A stretch of 64,000 nt of DNA, taken from positions 806,501 to 870,500 of the forward strand of contig NZ_KK088653.1 of the NCBI RefSeq assembly GCF_000600975.2, in the 5' to 3' direction. A program made the translations under genes and the position numbers. Below the pieces are notes generated by a model that worked only from the letters and a program-made list of their open reading frames with translations, was not told the DNA's origin and searched no databases. This stretch comes from Limimaricola hongkongensis DSM 17492. Lineage in GTDB: Bacteria; Pseudomonadota; Alphaproteobacteria; Rhodobacterales; Rhodobacteraceae. Positions 40,344 through 48,868 of the stretch are shown one piece after another (the first letter of the stretch is position 1; the number at the start of each line of letters is the position of its first letter).

Positions 40344-41321
40344 CTAGAGCGCCGAGGCACGCCGCAGCAAGGCCACGCTTTCAGGGCCCGAAACGAGCGT
40401 CTGCGACACCTCGTAGTCGAGATGGCGCGGCGTTGCGTGGGGCGCCATGCCGGCGGGGAGGGCGTCCGCGCTGCGATGGTCGATCATCTGCGATTCGGCG
40501 GCGATGCCCTCGGCATAGACGATCTGGTGATCGTCGAAGACCAGCTGAAAATAGTCCACGAACCCGCCCTCGCGCCGCACCACGCTGTCGCCATTGACGA
40601 GGTGGCGCACCTTGACCATCAGCTCGGCCCGCCCGGCGCCAAGCCGGTCCTCGCGCTGCCAGATGAAAACGCGGTGGTCGGGGCTGAGCCACAAATCGCG
40701 CGCGTTGTGCAGCGCGCCCTTTCGGATCAGCACCGGCGCAAAGCGCCCCGTGGCGCGCAGCGTGGTTCGGCCGATCCAGCGCAGCGGCTGCGCGCCGTTG
40801 TCGCGGGTGAGGATGCGATCGCCGGGGGCGAGATCCTCGACCAGCACCTGTGCGCCGCCGGCGCGCGCGACATGCGTGCCGCGCGGAAAGGAGGCGCAGG
40901 CCAACTGCGCGAGCCGTGCGGTCCCGGCATGGCGGTCGATGCCGACAAGCCGGTAGTCGTCGCCCTGTGCGAGACGACCCAGCGGCAACAGGTAGACCGC
41001 GATGGCCGCGGCGTCCTCGACCTCGACCAGCACGACCGCCTCCTCGGCCGTGCCATCCTGTGCCATCAGCGTCAGGCAGCTGTCGACATGCAGCACCCGG
41101 CCCGCATGCCCGTCCGCAGCGCCCCCGGTGATCCGCAACCTCCCATCGGGTTCCGCGCTCAGGTCCAGACAGCGGCTCGGGGCGTCGGGGCCGAGACGAT
41201 AGGCGTCGCCGGGCACCAGCTCGTCGGCAAAGCTCAGCGGATCGCCATGCGCCACGCCCTGCACCACGCGGACATCCCCGGCATCGAAGACGCGCAGTTG
41301 CCGAAGCTGTTCGTCTTTCAT
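40344..41321 (-). CDS. Hint domain-containing protein
   Basis: Protein of 325 residues. An N-terminal half without recognised fold precedes a Hint (hedgehog/intein) domain of the type common in Rhodobacteraceae: SFPRGTHVARAGGAQVLVEDLAPGDRILTRD, GAQPLRWIGRTTL, PVLIRKGAL, DLWLSPDHRVFI. The usual nucleophile cysteine in the CFxxGT motif is replaced by Ser144, although C142 is two residues before. The protein ends soon after the domain, so nothing follows for splicing; its role is unknown. The start could also be the ATG at 41336 (five residues longer). No clear ribosome-binding site decides between them. Confidence 0.75.
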   Translation of the reverse strand: MKDEQLRQLRVFDAGDVRVVQGVAHGDPLSFADELVPGDAYRLGPDAPSRCLDLSAEPDGRLRITGGAADGHAGRVLHVDSCLTLMAQDGTAEEAVVLVEVEDAAAIAVYLLPLGRLAQGDDYRLVGIDRHAGTARLAQLACASFPRGTHVARAGGAQVLVEDLAPGDRILTRDNGAQPLRWIGRTTLRATGRFAPVLIRKGALHNARDLWLSPDHRVFIWQREDRLGAGRAELMVKVRHLVNGDSVVRREGGFVDYFQLVFDDHQIVYAEGIAAESQMIDHRSADALPAGMAPHATPRHLDYEVSQTLVSGPESVALLRRASAL

Positions 41322-41414
41322 CGTCGTTCTGCCCATGGGTCTTGCGGTCCGGCGGCATGATTGCCCGGGGCCCGGACCGATGCTAGTCCATGAACGCAAA
41401 CAAGGAGGTAGCTG

Positions 41415-42194
41415 ATGGATCTGGGCATCAGGGGCAAACGGGCGCTGGTCTGCGCGTCGTCCAAGGGGTTGGGGCGCGGCTGCGCCGAGGCATTGGCCGA
41501 GGCGGGCGTCGATCTGGTGATGAACGCGCGCGGAAGCGAGGCGCTCGAACAGGCGGCGCAGGAGATTCGCGACCGCTTCGGCGTCACGGTGACGGCGGTG
41601 GCCTGCGACGTGACCACGCCCGAGGGGCAGGCCGAACTGATCGAGGCGGCGCAGGGCGTCGATATCCTCGTCACCAACGCCGGTGGCCCGCCGCCGGGCA
41701 TGTGGACCGACTGGGACCGCGAGGATTTCATCCGCGCGCTCGACGCCAACATGCTGAGCCCGATCGCGCTGATGAAGGCGCTCGTGCCGGGCATGATGGA
41801 GCGGGGATGGGGGCGGGTGGTCAACATCACCTCGCAATCGGTGAAATCGCCGATCCCGCAGCTCGGCCTGTCGAATGCGGCACGCGCGGGACTGACGGGG
41901 TATGTCGCGGGCACCTCGCGGCAGGTCGCGCCCTCGGGGGTGACGATCAACAACCTGCTGCCGGGCATCCACGACACCGACCGCGCCGCCTCGCTCGATG
42001 ATGGCGCGTCCAAGAAGGACGGAATCCCGGTCGAGGAAGCGCGCGCCCGGCGCGAGGCAAGCATCCCGGCGGGGCGCTACGGCACCGCGGCCGAATTCGG
42101 CGCGACCTGTGCTTTCATGTGCTCGCAACACGCGGGCTTCATGGTCGGGCAGAACGTGCTTCTGGATGGCGGCGTCGGCAACCAGACCATGTGA
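41415..42194 (+). CDS. SDR family oxidoreductase with altered active site
   Basis: Protein of 259 residues with a Rossmann fold similar to 3-oxoacyl-ACP reductases: RALVCASSKGLGRGCAEALAEAG (SSKGLG in place of TGxxxGIG), LVTNAGGPPPG (NAG motif), and a C-terminal GQNVLLDGGVGNQT. The Ser of the catalytic site is kept in NITSQSV, but the YxxxK pair is replaced by LSNAAR (Tyr to Leu/Ser, Lys to Arg), as in an SDR-like subgroup known to lack the tetrad. It may therefore not be an ordinary dehydrogenase. AAGGAGGT lies 6 nt before the ATG, a near-perfect ribosome-binding site. Confidence 0.87.
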   Translation: MDLGIRGKRALVCASSKGLGRGCAEALAEAGVDLVMNARGSEALEQAAQEIRDRFGVTVTAVACDVTTPEGQAELIEAAQGVDILVTNAGGPPPGMWTDWDREDFIRALDANMLSPIALMKALVPGMMERGWGRVVNITSQSVKSPIPQLGLSNAARAGLTGYVAGTSRQVAPSGVTINNLLPGIHDTDRAASLDDGASKKDGIPVEEARARREASIPAGRYGTAAEFGATCAFMCSQHAGFMVGQNVLLDGGVGNQTM

Positions 42195-42237
42195 GCTTGC
42201 GGGCGCGGAGCGGGATTGCTAGGGCAACCCGACGCAT

Positions 42238-43383
42238 TTGATCGGGATTTCGCCCTTGTTCGAGACCGCCCCGCCGCCCCGCACGCCGCAACAGACCGTT
42301 CCCGCGCCGCGGCTTGAAATCCGCGACCTGACCCGTGCCTTTGCGGGGCGCGGCGTGGTCTCCGGCGTGTCGCTCAAGGTGATGCCCGGGCAGGTGACCT
42401 GCCTGCTCGGGCCTTCGGGCTGCGGCAAGTCGACCACGCTTCGGATCATCGCGGGCGTCGACCGGCAGGATGCGGGCGGCGTCTATGTGGATGGCGCGCC
42501 GATTTCCGAAGCCGGGCTGCACATGCCGCCCGAAGAGCGTGGCATCGGGCTGATGTTCCAGGATTTCGCGCTGTTTCCGCATCTCGACGTGGCGCGCAAT
42601 GTCGGCTTCGGCCTGAAGGGGCCCAAAGCCGAGATCCGCGCCCGCGTCGAAAGCCTGCTCGACAAGGTCGGCATGCGCCGCCACATCGACCGCTATCCGC
42701 ACGAGCTGTCGGGGGGCGAGCAGCAACGCGTGGCATTGGCGCGCGCGCTGGCGCCCAGCCCGCGCATCCTGCTGATGGATGAGCCGTTCTCCGGCCTCGA
42801 CGACCGGCTCCGCGACGACATCCGCGACGAGACGCTCGCCGTGCTCAAGGCCGAAGGGACGGCGGTGCTTCTGGTCACGCACGAGCCCGCCGAGGCGATG
42901 CGCATGGCCGACGAGATCGCGCTGATGCGCGACGGGCGCGTGGTTCAGTACGGCGCGCCTTACAACATCTACAACGCGCCCACCGACCGCGAGGCGGCGG
43001 CCTTCTTCTCGGACATCAACGTCATCGAGGGCACCGTTCAGGGGGCGCTGTGCGACACGCCCTTCGGAGATTTCCTGACGCCCGGCCTGCCGGACGGCAC
43101 CGAGGTCGAGATCGTGATCCGGCCGCAGCACCTGAAGATCGATTTCGACCGGCAGGGGCGCGGTCCCAACCCGACCACGCGCGAAGGCACGCCCGCCGCC
43201 GGCACGGTCGAACGGGCGCGGTTTCTGGGCGCATCGAGCCTCGTGGAGTTCCGCATGGATCATGACGGCGAAATCCTGCGCGCCTCCGTGCCGTCGGTGT
43301 TCTTGCCCAAGCCGGGCACAAGGCTCTGGCTGATGATGCGGCGGGATCGCTGCTTCGTGTTTCCCAAGCGGCGCGCGGGCTGA
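42238..43383 (+). CDS. ABC transporter ATP-binding protein (FbpC/PotA type)
   Basis: ATPase of up to 381 residues. Walker A is [10 protein letters not shown], signature LSGGEQQRVALARAL, Walker B ILLMDEPF, then the switch His in LLVTHEP. A C-terminal TOBE-like part (EVEIVIRPQHLKIDF) places it with importers of iron(III), spermidine or sulfate type. No permease or binding protein is adjacent, so its partners are elsewhere. No ATG lies at the right place; TTG 42238 or TTG 42256 are candidates, and I list the longer. It ends 14 nt before repeat copy 6. Confidence 0.85.
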   Translation: MIGISPLFETAPPPRTPQQTVPAPRLEIRDLTRAFAGRGVVSGVSLKVMPGQVTCLLGPSGCGKSTTLRIIAGVDRQDAGGVYVDGAPISEAGLHMPPEERGIGLMFQDFALFPHLDVARNVGFGLKGPKAEIRARVESLLDKVGMRRHIDRYPHELSGGEQQRVALARALAPSPRILLMDEPFSGLDDRLRDDIRDETLAVLKAEGTAVLLVTHEPAEAMRMADEIALMRDGRVVQYGAPYNIYNAPTDREAAAFFSDINVIEGTVQGALCDTPFGDFLTPGLPDGTEVEIVIRPQHLKIDFDRQGRGPNPTTREGTPAAGTVERARFLGASSLVEFRMDHDGEILRASVPSVFLPKPGTRLWLMMRRDRCFVFPKRRAG

Positions 43384-43396
43384 ACCGGCGGAATTT

Positions 43397-43417
43397 GCGT
43401 ATTTGCGGAATGGTGAA
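43397..43417 (+). repeat. 3'-flank repeat element, copy 6
   Basis: GCGTATTT, 2 nt, then GGAATGGTGAA. It starts 14 nt after the ABC ATPase stop, in that gene's sense direction. It faces copy 7, 19 nt away; the pair with the GC-rich spacer forms one long stem-loop over 43397-43458. Confidence 0.75.
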
Positions 43418-43436
43418 GGACAAGGGCGCGCCCCCC

Positions 43437-43458
43437 TTTCACCATTCCCCAAATACGC
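43437..43458 (-). repeat. 3'-flank repeat element, copy 7
   Basis: On the minus strand: GCGTATTT, 2 nt, then GGAATGGTGAAA. It lies 6 nt after the stop of the WYL regulator gene, in that gene's sense direction. Together with copy 6 it probably works as a two-way terminator for the convergent genes. Confidence 0.75.
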
Positions 43459-43463
43459 GGACG

Positions 43464-44135
43464 CTACGCCGATGACCCGCGCCCGGCCTCCAGGTCCGAG
43501 AGCATCCGCCCCGGCTCGTCCACGAAAAGCTGCGGCAGCACCCGCAGGGTGACGATTCGATCGACCCTGAGCTCGGCGAAGCCCTGCGTCGTCTCGTTCC
43601 AGCCCGCCAGCGTCCAGACCCGGCCCCAGTAATCGAGCCTGAGCGGGCGCAGCACCTGTGTTTCCGGCGCGTCGCGCAGCGTGAACTGGAGCTTCTGCCG
43701 GGCCCGGATCGCGGCGCGCAGACTGGCCATGTGGCGAAACCCCGCCACTGCGTCGCCCAGCGGCGGCGTGGCAAAGCTCCAGCCGACGGCGCGGTCGCGA
43801 TCCTCGGGCAGCACCGCGTCGACCCGTGCCGACAGCGAGCGCGCGGCCTCGCGCAGTTCCGCATCCTCGGCCTGCGCCACCGCCGCGAGACCCAGATGCA
43901 GCGCCTCCAGCTCGGTCATGGTGAGGTTGAGCGGCGGCAGCGTCACCGCCGCCGTGGCGCGGTAGCCCAGGCCCCGGCGCCCCTCGATCGGCACGCCCGA
44001 GGCGATGAGCCGGTCCATGTCGCGGTAGATCGTCCTGAGCGAGGTGCCCAGCCGCGCCGCCAGATCCTCGGCGCGGTGCAGCCGCCCGTCGCGCAGGATG
44101 CGGATCATTTCGACGAGTCGGTCGGTGCGGGGCAT
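43464..44135 (-). CDS. YafY-type transcriptional regulator (HTH + WYL domain)
   Basis: Protein of 223 residues. The N-terminal HTH_11 winged helix (DRLVEMIRILRDGRLHRAEDLAARLGTSLRTIYRDMDRL) is followed by a WYL-type sensor domain (LRLDYWGRVWTLAGWNETTQGFAELRVDRIVTL), in which WYL itself is changed. The family includes regulators that respond to small ligands or nucleic acids. It lies alone, divergent from tatA. An inverted repeat at 44171-44186, 36 nt before the start codon, may be its own operator. What it regulates beyond itself cannot be told from the window. Confidence 0.88.
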   Translation of the reverse strand: MPRTDRLVEMIRILRDGRLHRAEDLAARLGTSLRTIYRDMDRLIASGVPIEGRRGLGYRATAAVTLPPLNLTMTELEALHLGLAAVAQAEDAELREAARSLSARVDAVLPEDRDRAVGWSFATPPLGDAVAGFRHMASLRAAIRARQKLQFTLRDAPETQVLRPLRLDYWGRVWTLAGWNETTQGFAELRVDRIVTLRVLPQLFVDEPGRMLSDLEAGRGSSA

Positions 44136-44163
44136 GCGGGATCCTTTCTTCCTGCCATGAAAG

Positions 44164-44186
44164 TGACAACTGACAGCTTTGTGTCA
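44164..44186. promoter_or_regulatory. Candidate operator of the YafY-type regulator
   Basis: TGACA at 44171-44175 and TGTCA at 44182-44186 form an inverted repeat with a 6-nt spacer; a further direct copy of TGACA lies at 44164-44168. On the minus strand the far half reads TTGACA, a perfect -35 box, so a bound protein could block the regulator's own promoter. Confidence 0.4.
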
Positions 44187-44273
44187 AGAAAAGCGGCGGC
44201 CTGACGCCGGATTGGGGCTTCCGGTCTTTCGTCCGGTCGGCGGCGGGCGTATCTGGGGACCACGAGACAAGGT

Positions 44274-44293
44274 GCGGCCCCCCGCGGGGCCGC
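44274..44293 (+). other. Hairpin in the tatA leader
   Basis: Perfect 8-bp stem (GCGGCCCC at 44274-44281 with its complement at 44286-44293), 4-nt loop, ending just before the GGGAG ribosome-binding site of tatA. It could affect translation start or mRNA stability. Confidence 0.35.
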
Positions 44294-44311
44294 CGGGATG
44301 GGAGACACGCC

Positions 44312-44554
44312 ATGCTCAACAATATCGGCCTTCCGGGCCTCCTTCTGATCGCCGTCGTGGTGCTGGTGCTGTTCGGCCGCGGCAAGATTTCCTCGCTGAT
44401 GGGCGAAGTCGGCAAAGGCATCACCGCCTTCAAGCGCGGCGTCGATGACGGCAAGAAGGAAATCGACGACCAGTCCAAGACCGTGAACGAGGCGGGCACC
44501 GTGCACGAGCCCGAGGCCCAGCCGCACGCCTCCGAGACCAAGGACCGGGTGTAA
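44312..44554 (+). CDS. tatA: Twin-arginine translocase subunit TatA
   Basis: Protein of 80 residues: an N-terminal transmembrane helix ([21 protein letters not shown]), the hinge FGRGK, an amphipathic helix ([20 protein letters not shown]) and an acidic tail. TatA polymerises to form the transport path for folded proteins with twin-arginine signals. GGGAGAC lies before the ATG at 44312. First gene of tatABC. Confidence 0.95.
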   Translation: MLNNIGLPGLLLIAVVVLVLFGRGKISSLMGEVGKGITAFKRGVDDGKKEIDDQSKTVNEAGTVHEPEAQPHASETKDRV

Positions 44555-44576
44555 CCCCGAGACAGGATAGACCGAC

Positions 44577-45104
44577 ATGTTCGATCTGGGCTGGAGCGAG
44601 CTTCTGCTGATCGGGATCGTGGCGCTGATCGTGGTCGGCCCCAAGGACCTGCCCGGCATGTTCCGCACCATCGGCCGGTTCACCGGCAAGGCCAAGGCGA
44701 TGGCGCGCGAGTTTTCACGCGCGATGGAGGATGCCGCCGACGAAAGCGGCATGCGCGACATCCAGAAGACCATCAAGGCCGCCGCCGACCCCAAGGGCTT
44801 TGGCACCGACACGCTGAAGAAGGGCTTCAAGCCGGGCGGCGAAACCGAGAAGCTTTCGCAAGAACGCGCCGAGGCGCGGCGCAAGGTCGAGGAGTCCACC
44901 GCAAGGGCCGCGACGGAGCGGCAGGCGCGCGAGGCGGCGGAACCGACGCCCGAAGAGCTGGCCGACATGGAGCCGGAGGCCGCGCCCGAACCCAAGCCGG
45001 AACCGATCAGCGCCCCGGCGGAGCCGCTGGAGACCGCCGAGGCGGCGCCCGCGCGCAAGAAGACCGGACCCGCGCCCGCGCAAGAGGATGACACGACATC
45101 ATGA
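44577..45104 (+). CDS. tatB: Twin-arginine translocase subunit TatB
   Basis: Protein of 175 residues. N-terminal [35 protein letters not shown] is the TatB signature, with the acidic residue in the first helix (E8) and the GPKDLP hinge. A long helical and then Pro/Glu/Ala-rich tail follows. TatB binds substrates together with TatC. Its stop overlaps the tatC start (ATGA, 45101-45104). Confidence 0.95.
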   Translation: MFDLGWSELLLIGIVALIVVGPKDLPGMFRTIGRFTGKAKAMAREFSRAMEDAADESGMRDIQKTIKAAADPKGFGTDTLKKGFKPGGETEKLSQERAEARRKVEESTARAATERQAREAAEPTPEELADMEPEAAPEPKPEPISAPAEPLETAEAAPARKKTGPAPAQEDDTTS

Positions 45105-45958
45105 CCCCCGTTGACGAGATCGAGGACAGCTCGGCGCCGCTGATCGAGCATCTCGCCGAGCTGCGCACGCGTCTGATCCGCTCGGTGCTCGCCTTCATCG
45201 CGGGCATGGTGGTGTGCTTCACCGTCTGGAACCCGATCTTCGATTTCCTGACGCGGCCCTTGTGCTCGGCCATGGCGGCGCGCGGGCAGGAGGATTGCGG
45301 GCTGATCCTGATCGCGCTGCAGGAGGGATTCTTCGTCGCGGTGTCGATCTCGATGCTGGGCGGGTTGGTGCTCGCCTTTCCGGTCATCTCGCACCAGATG
45401 TGGCGCTTCGTGGCGCCGGGGCTCTACAAATCCGAGAAGGGCGCCTTCCTGCCCTTCATGATCGCCTCGCCCTTCATGTTCTTTCTCGGCGCGGCCTTCG
45501 CCTATTACATCGTCACGCCGCTGGCCTTCGACTTCTTCCTTGGCTTCCAGCAACCCGGCAGCCTCGTCGAGGGGCCCGAATCCGAGACGGCGGCGGCGGG
45601 TATCGCGTTCCAAGGTTCCGCGCAGGCCTATCTGGCGCTGACCATCAAGTTCATCGTGGCCTTCGGGCTGTGCTTCCAGCTGCCTGTTCTGCTGACGCTG
45701 ATGGGCAAGGCGGGGCTCGTTTCGGCCAAGGGGCTCGCGGGCGTGCGCAAATACGCGATGGTGGCGATCCTGCTGCTCGCGGCGGTGGCGACGCCGCCGG
45801 ACGTGGTGAGCCAGGTGATCCTGTTCACCGTGGTCTACGGCCTTTACGAGGTGTCCATCCTGCTCGTCGCGCGGGTCGAGAAAAAGCGCGAAGCGCATCT
45901 GCGGGCCGAAGGCCTGTGGGTCGAGGATGAGGACGAGGATGACGAGGCGGCGCGATGA
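45101..45958 (+). CDS. tatC: Twin-arginine translocase subunit TatC
   Basis: Membrane protein of 285 residues with six helices, the receptor for twin-arginine signal peptides. Conserved N-terminus [17 protein letters not shown] (with HLxELRxR), [17 protein letters not shown] in the cytoplasmic loop (conserved Glu), and [23 protein letters not shown] near the end. It starts in an overlap with tatB and ends in an ATGA overlap (45955-45958) with the DUF815 gene. Confidence 0.97.
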   Translation: MTPVDEIEDSSAPLIEHLAELRTRLIRSVLAFIAGMVVCFTVWNPIFDFLTRPLCSAMAARGQEDCGLILIALQEGFFVAVSISMLGGLVLAFPVISHQMWRFVAPGLYKSEKGAFLPFMIASPFMFFLGAAFAYYIVTPLAFDFFLGFQQPGSLVEGPESETAAAGIAFQGSAQAYLALTIKFIVAFGLCFQLPVLLTLMGKAGLVSAKGLAGVRKYAMVAILLLAAVATPPDVVSQVILFTVVYGLYEVSILLVARVEKKREAHLRAEGLWVEDEDEDDEAAR

Positions 45959-46797
45959 ATTCGGACGCTCTTGACCGGATCGCCGCGGCGCTGGAACGGA
46001 TCAGCCCGGCGCCACGGCCCGCGCCCGCGCTGGATGCGGCGCCCGCCTATATGTGGCAACCCGATCCCGACCGGCTGTCGCCCGTCGCATCGGTAAGCCG
46101 GGTGGATCTCGGCCTGCTTTTGGGGATCGAGCGGGCGCGCGACACGCTGCTTGCCAACACCCGGCGCTTTGCGCAGGGGCTGCCCGCGAACAACGCGCTC
46201 TTGTGGGGCGCGCGCGGCATGGGAAAATCGAGCCTCGTCAAGGCGGTGCATGGCGCCCTTGAGGCGGAGTTTCCCGACCTCAAGATCGTCGAGGTGCAGC
46301 GCGAGGATCTCGCTTCCATAGACCGTTGCCTGTCATTGCTGCGCGATGCGCCGCAGCGGTTCATCCTGTTTTGCGACGATCTGTCGTTCAGCCATGACGA
46401 CGCGCATTACAAATCGCTCAAGGCGGTGCTCGATGGCGGCATCGAGGGGCGGCCCGAGAATGTCGTGCTCTATGCCACCTCGAACCGGCGCCACCTGATG
46501 CCGCGCGACATGATCGAGAACGAACGCTCCACCGCGATCAGCCCGTCCGAGGCGGTCGAGGAAAAGGTCTCGCTGTCGGACCGCTTCGGGCTGTGGCTGG
46601 GCTTTCACCCCTGCGATCAGGATGCGTTCCTGTCGATGATCCGGGGCTATTGCGAGGCCTTCGACCTGAAGATCGACGACGACCGCCTGCGGGCAGAGGC
46701 GATCGAGTGGCAAGCCACCCGTGGCGGCCGTTCGGGCCGCGTCGCATGGCAGTTCTTCACCGATCTCGCGGGGCGCGAAGGCATCAGGATCGGCTGA
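45955..46797 (+). CDS. DUF815 family ATP-binding protein
   Basis: AAA-type ATPase of 280 residues. Walker [10 protein letters not shown] lies at 85-93, Walker [10 protein letters not shown] near 137, and the sensor-like segment [17 protein letters not shown] follows. This is the DUF815 family, common in proteobacteria; its target is unknown. The gene is translationally coupled to tatC by an ATGA overlap, as in related genomes, which hints at, but does not prove, a link with protein export. Terminator at 46820. Confidence 0.88.
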   Translation: MNSDALDRIAAALERISPAPRPAPALDAAPAYMWQPDPDRLSPVASVSRVDLGLLLGIERARDTLLANTRRFAQGLPANNALLWGARGMGKSSLVKAVHGALEAEFPDLKIVEVQREDLASIDRCLSLLRDAPQRFILFCDDLSFSHDDAHYKSLKAVLDGGIEGRPENVVLYATSNRRHLMPRDMIENERSTAISPSEAVEEKVSLSDRFGLWLGFHPCDQDAFLSMIRGYCEAFDLKIDDDRLRAEAIEWQATRGGRSGRVAWQFFTDLAGREGIRIG

Positions 46798-46819
46798 CAC
46801 ATCTTTGCTTTGAAACCGA

Positions 46820-46847
46820 AAAGGGCCGCCCCGTGGGGCGGCCCTTT
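46820..46847. terminator. Bidirectional terminator, DUF815 gene / nlpD
   Basis: Perfect 13-bp stem (AAAGGGCCGCCCC at 46820-46832 with its complement at 46835-46847), which must open to a 4-nt loop, flanked by A and T tracts. It lies between two convergent genes, and like the one at 38646 it lacks the repeat element. Confidence 0.75.
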
Positions 46848-46868
46848 CTGCATGGCGCAGGTCGCGGA

Positions 46869-48140
46869 TCACGGCAGGTAGTTGGTGGGATCCTGGCTTT
46901 CCATGCCCTTGCGCACCTCGAAGTGCAGCAGGCTCGGGCTGCCGGCCTTCACCTTGCCGATGGTCTGGCCCTTGGAGACGCTGGCGCCGCGCTCGACCGT
47001 GAGATCGACGACATGGGTATAGACCGTGAGCAGCTCGTCGGGATGGCGGATCACGAGGATCTGGATGCCTTCGGTGTTGGTGGTGATCGCGGCGACGGTA
47101 CCGGCGGCGGCGGCCTTCACGGCGCTGCCGGCGGGGGCGCCGATGTCGATGCCGTCATTGCGTCCCTTGGCATAGGCCCGGATGATGCGGCCCTGCGCGG
47201 GCATCGCCATGGCCGCGTCCCTCGGCTTGGCCTGTTCGGCGACGGGCTGCGGCGCGGGGGTGGGCGCTGCTTCGGGCTCGGGTTCGGGAGCCGAGGCGAC
47301 GGGGGGTTCGTTCACCTCGGGCAGGGGCGCTGCGGCGGAGGGCGGCGTCGGTGTCGGGCTGCCTGCACCGGGTTGCGCCACCGGGGTCGGGGCGGGCGCG
47401 GAGGCCGGGGCGGCCCCGGCGGGCGGGATCAGCAGGAACTGCCCCTCGCGCACCGCGAGGTTCGAGCCGAGCCCGTTCCACTCCGCGAGGCTGCGCACCG
47501 GCACGTTGTAGAGCCGCGAGATCGAATAGGCGGTCTCGCCCCGGCTGACCTGGTGGCGCACCGGCTCCTGCCCGCTGGGCTGGCTGCGCGCGGGCGTCGA
47601 CGGCACCGAACTGGCGGTGTTGCTGATGGCGGGGGTGCGTGGCGCGGGCGTGCCCGATTGCGGCGCGGCGCGGTCGATCGCGGCCCCGGCCAGCGTGGTG
47701 ACGTCGATGCGGCCCGTGGCGGTCGACGGCGCGCCGGGGTTCGACGGGGTGATCGGCCCGGTGGTCGTGGCGCCGGTGGCGGGCGATGGCTCGGAGACCC
47801 GGCTGGGCAGGGCGACCACCTCGCCGCCGCGCAGGGCGGCATCGGGCGACACGCCGTTATAGCGCGCCACGGCGCCCGCCTCGAGCCCGAGCCGCGAGGC
47901 CAGGGAGGCGACCGTGTCGCTCTCGCGCGCGACCGCGACCTGGTAGTTGGGATAGGAGATCACGCCGCGGTCGTCGGGGCGCGGGCGCGGCGCCGGGTTG
48001 AGCGCGGCGGCCGAGGTGTCGAACCCATTGCCCATGTCGCGCAGGTCAGGGTCGAACGGCTCGGCGCAGGCTGCGAGCAGCGCGAGCGCGGTGGAGCAAG
48101 ACAGCAGGCGCCACGCGCGGCGAAGAGGGGTGTTCTGCAT
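46869..48140 (-). CDS. nlpD: Murein hydrolase activator NlpD-like lipoprotein (LysM + M23)
   Basis: Lipoprotein of 423 residues: lipobox LLAAC with lipidated C25, LysM domains at about 65-115 (VARESDTVASLASRLGLEAGAVARYNGV) and 200-250 (HQVSRGETAYSISRLYNVPV), a Pro/Ala linker, and a C-terminal M23 domain (GRIIRAYAKGRNDGIDIGAPAGSAVKAAAAGTVAAI, LLHFEVRKG). Active LytM enzymes have HxxxD and HxH zinc sites; here NDGIDIG and HFEVRKG are degenerate, so it is likely an amidase activator rather than an enzyme. The ATG at 48140 follows GAGGAC. Third gene of surE-pcm-nlpD. Confidence 0.9.
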   Translation of the reverse strand: MQNTPLRRAWRLLSCSTALALLAACAEPFDPDLRDMGNGFDTSAAALNPAPRPRPDDRGVISYPNYQVAVARESDTVASLASRLGLEAGAVARYNGVSPDAALRGGEVVALPSRVSEPSPATGATTTGPITPSNPGAPSTATGRIDVTTLAGAAIDRAAPQSGTPAPRTPAISNTASSVPSTPARSQPSGQEPVRHQVSRGETAYSISRLYNVPVRSLAEWNGLGSNLAVREGQFLLIPPAGAAPASAPAPTPVAQPGAGSPTPTPPSAAAPLPEVNEPPVASAPEPEPEAAPTPAPQPVAEQAKPRDAAMAMPAQGRIIRAYAKGRNDGIDIGAPAGSAVKAAAAGTVAAITTNTEGIQILVIRHPDELLTVYTHVVDLTVERGASVSKGQTIGKVKAGSPSLLHFEVRKGMESQDPTNYLP

Positions 48141-48200
48141 CGATCTGTCCTCGTATCCCTTCGGTCCCCCGTGTGGTCCGGGGGTTCTCTCATGTGCCGG

Positions 48201-48214
48201 GCGCATGCATGCGC
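48201..48214. other. 14-bp perfect palindrome in the pcm-nlpD gap
   Basis: GCGCATGCATGCGC lies 13 nt upstream of the pcm stop codon on the nlpD side, in an 86-nt gap. Could be a protein site or an mRNA hairpin between the two genes. No known regulator is matched. Confidence 0.3.
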
Positions 48215-48226
48215 GCGCGCCCCGTG

Positions 48227-48868
48227 TCAGTCCTGTCCCAACCCCTCGACGAGCGGCACGAAGCGCACCGCGCGCAGCTCTTCGTAGTCGAAGCCGGTTT
48301 CTTCCCGCCGCACCCGGATCAGGCTTTGCACCGTATCCGACTGCCCCACGGGAAGCACCATGATACCCCCCACCCGAAGCTGGGCCAAGAGCGGGCCGGG
48401 CGGATCCTCGGCGGCCGCCGTCACGATGATCCGGTCGAACGGTGCTTGTTCGGGCAACCCGTGCGAGCCGTCGGCGGTGATCGCGGTGATGTTGGGCAGG
48501 TCCATCCCGGCAAAGGTCGCGCGGGCTTCGGCCACGAGGCTGCGGAACCGGTCGATGGTGTAGATGCGCCGTCCCAGCAGGCTCAGGATCGCGGCCTGGT
48601 AGCCCGAGCCGCAGCCCACCTCGAGCACCTTGTCGCGCGGCTGCACGTCAAGCGCCTGCGTCATCAGCGCCACCACCGAGGGCTGGCTGATGGTCTGGCC
48701 GCAGGCGATGGGCAGCGGCATGTCGGCATAGGCGCGCTCGGCGAAGAGCCCCTTCACGAAACGCGCGCGGTCGATCTTTTCCATCGCGTCGAGCACCCGC
48801 GCATCCGTCACCCCGTGCGAGCGCAGCGCATAGAGGAACTTCATCTTGGCGTCGGCGTCGAAGCTCAT
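48227..48868 (-). CDS. pcm: Protein-L-isoaspartate O-methyltransferase
   Basis: SAM-dependent enzyme of 213 residues that methylates isoaspartyl residues for protein repair. Motif I is [39 protein letters not shown] is the substrate loop; [30 protein letters not shown] contains motif III and post-III. The start at 48868 overlaps the surE stop (ATGA, 48865-48868), so the two stress-repair genes are translated together. Confidence 0.95.
   Translation of the reverse strand: MSFDADAKMKFLYALRSHGVTDARVLDAMEKIDRARFVKGLFAERAYADMPLPIACGQTISQPSVVALMTQALDVQPRDKVLEVGCGSGYQAAILSLLGRRIYTIDRFRSLVAEARATFAGMDLPNITAITADGSHGLPEQAPFDRIIVTAAAEDPPGPLLAQLRVGGIMVLPVGQSDTVQSLIRVRREETGFDYEELRAVRFVPLVEGLGQD

Noticed and set aside
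38742..41360. Open frame of 872 codons on the plus strand opposite prfC and the Hint-domain gene
   Set aside because: It covers parts of two real minus-strand genes and their gap, and its composition is that of a shadow frame.
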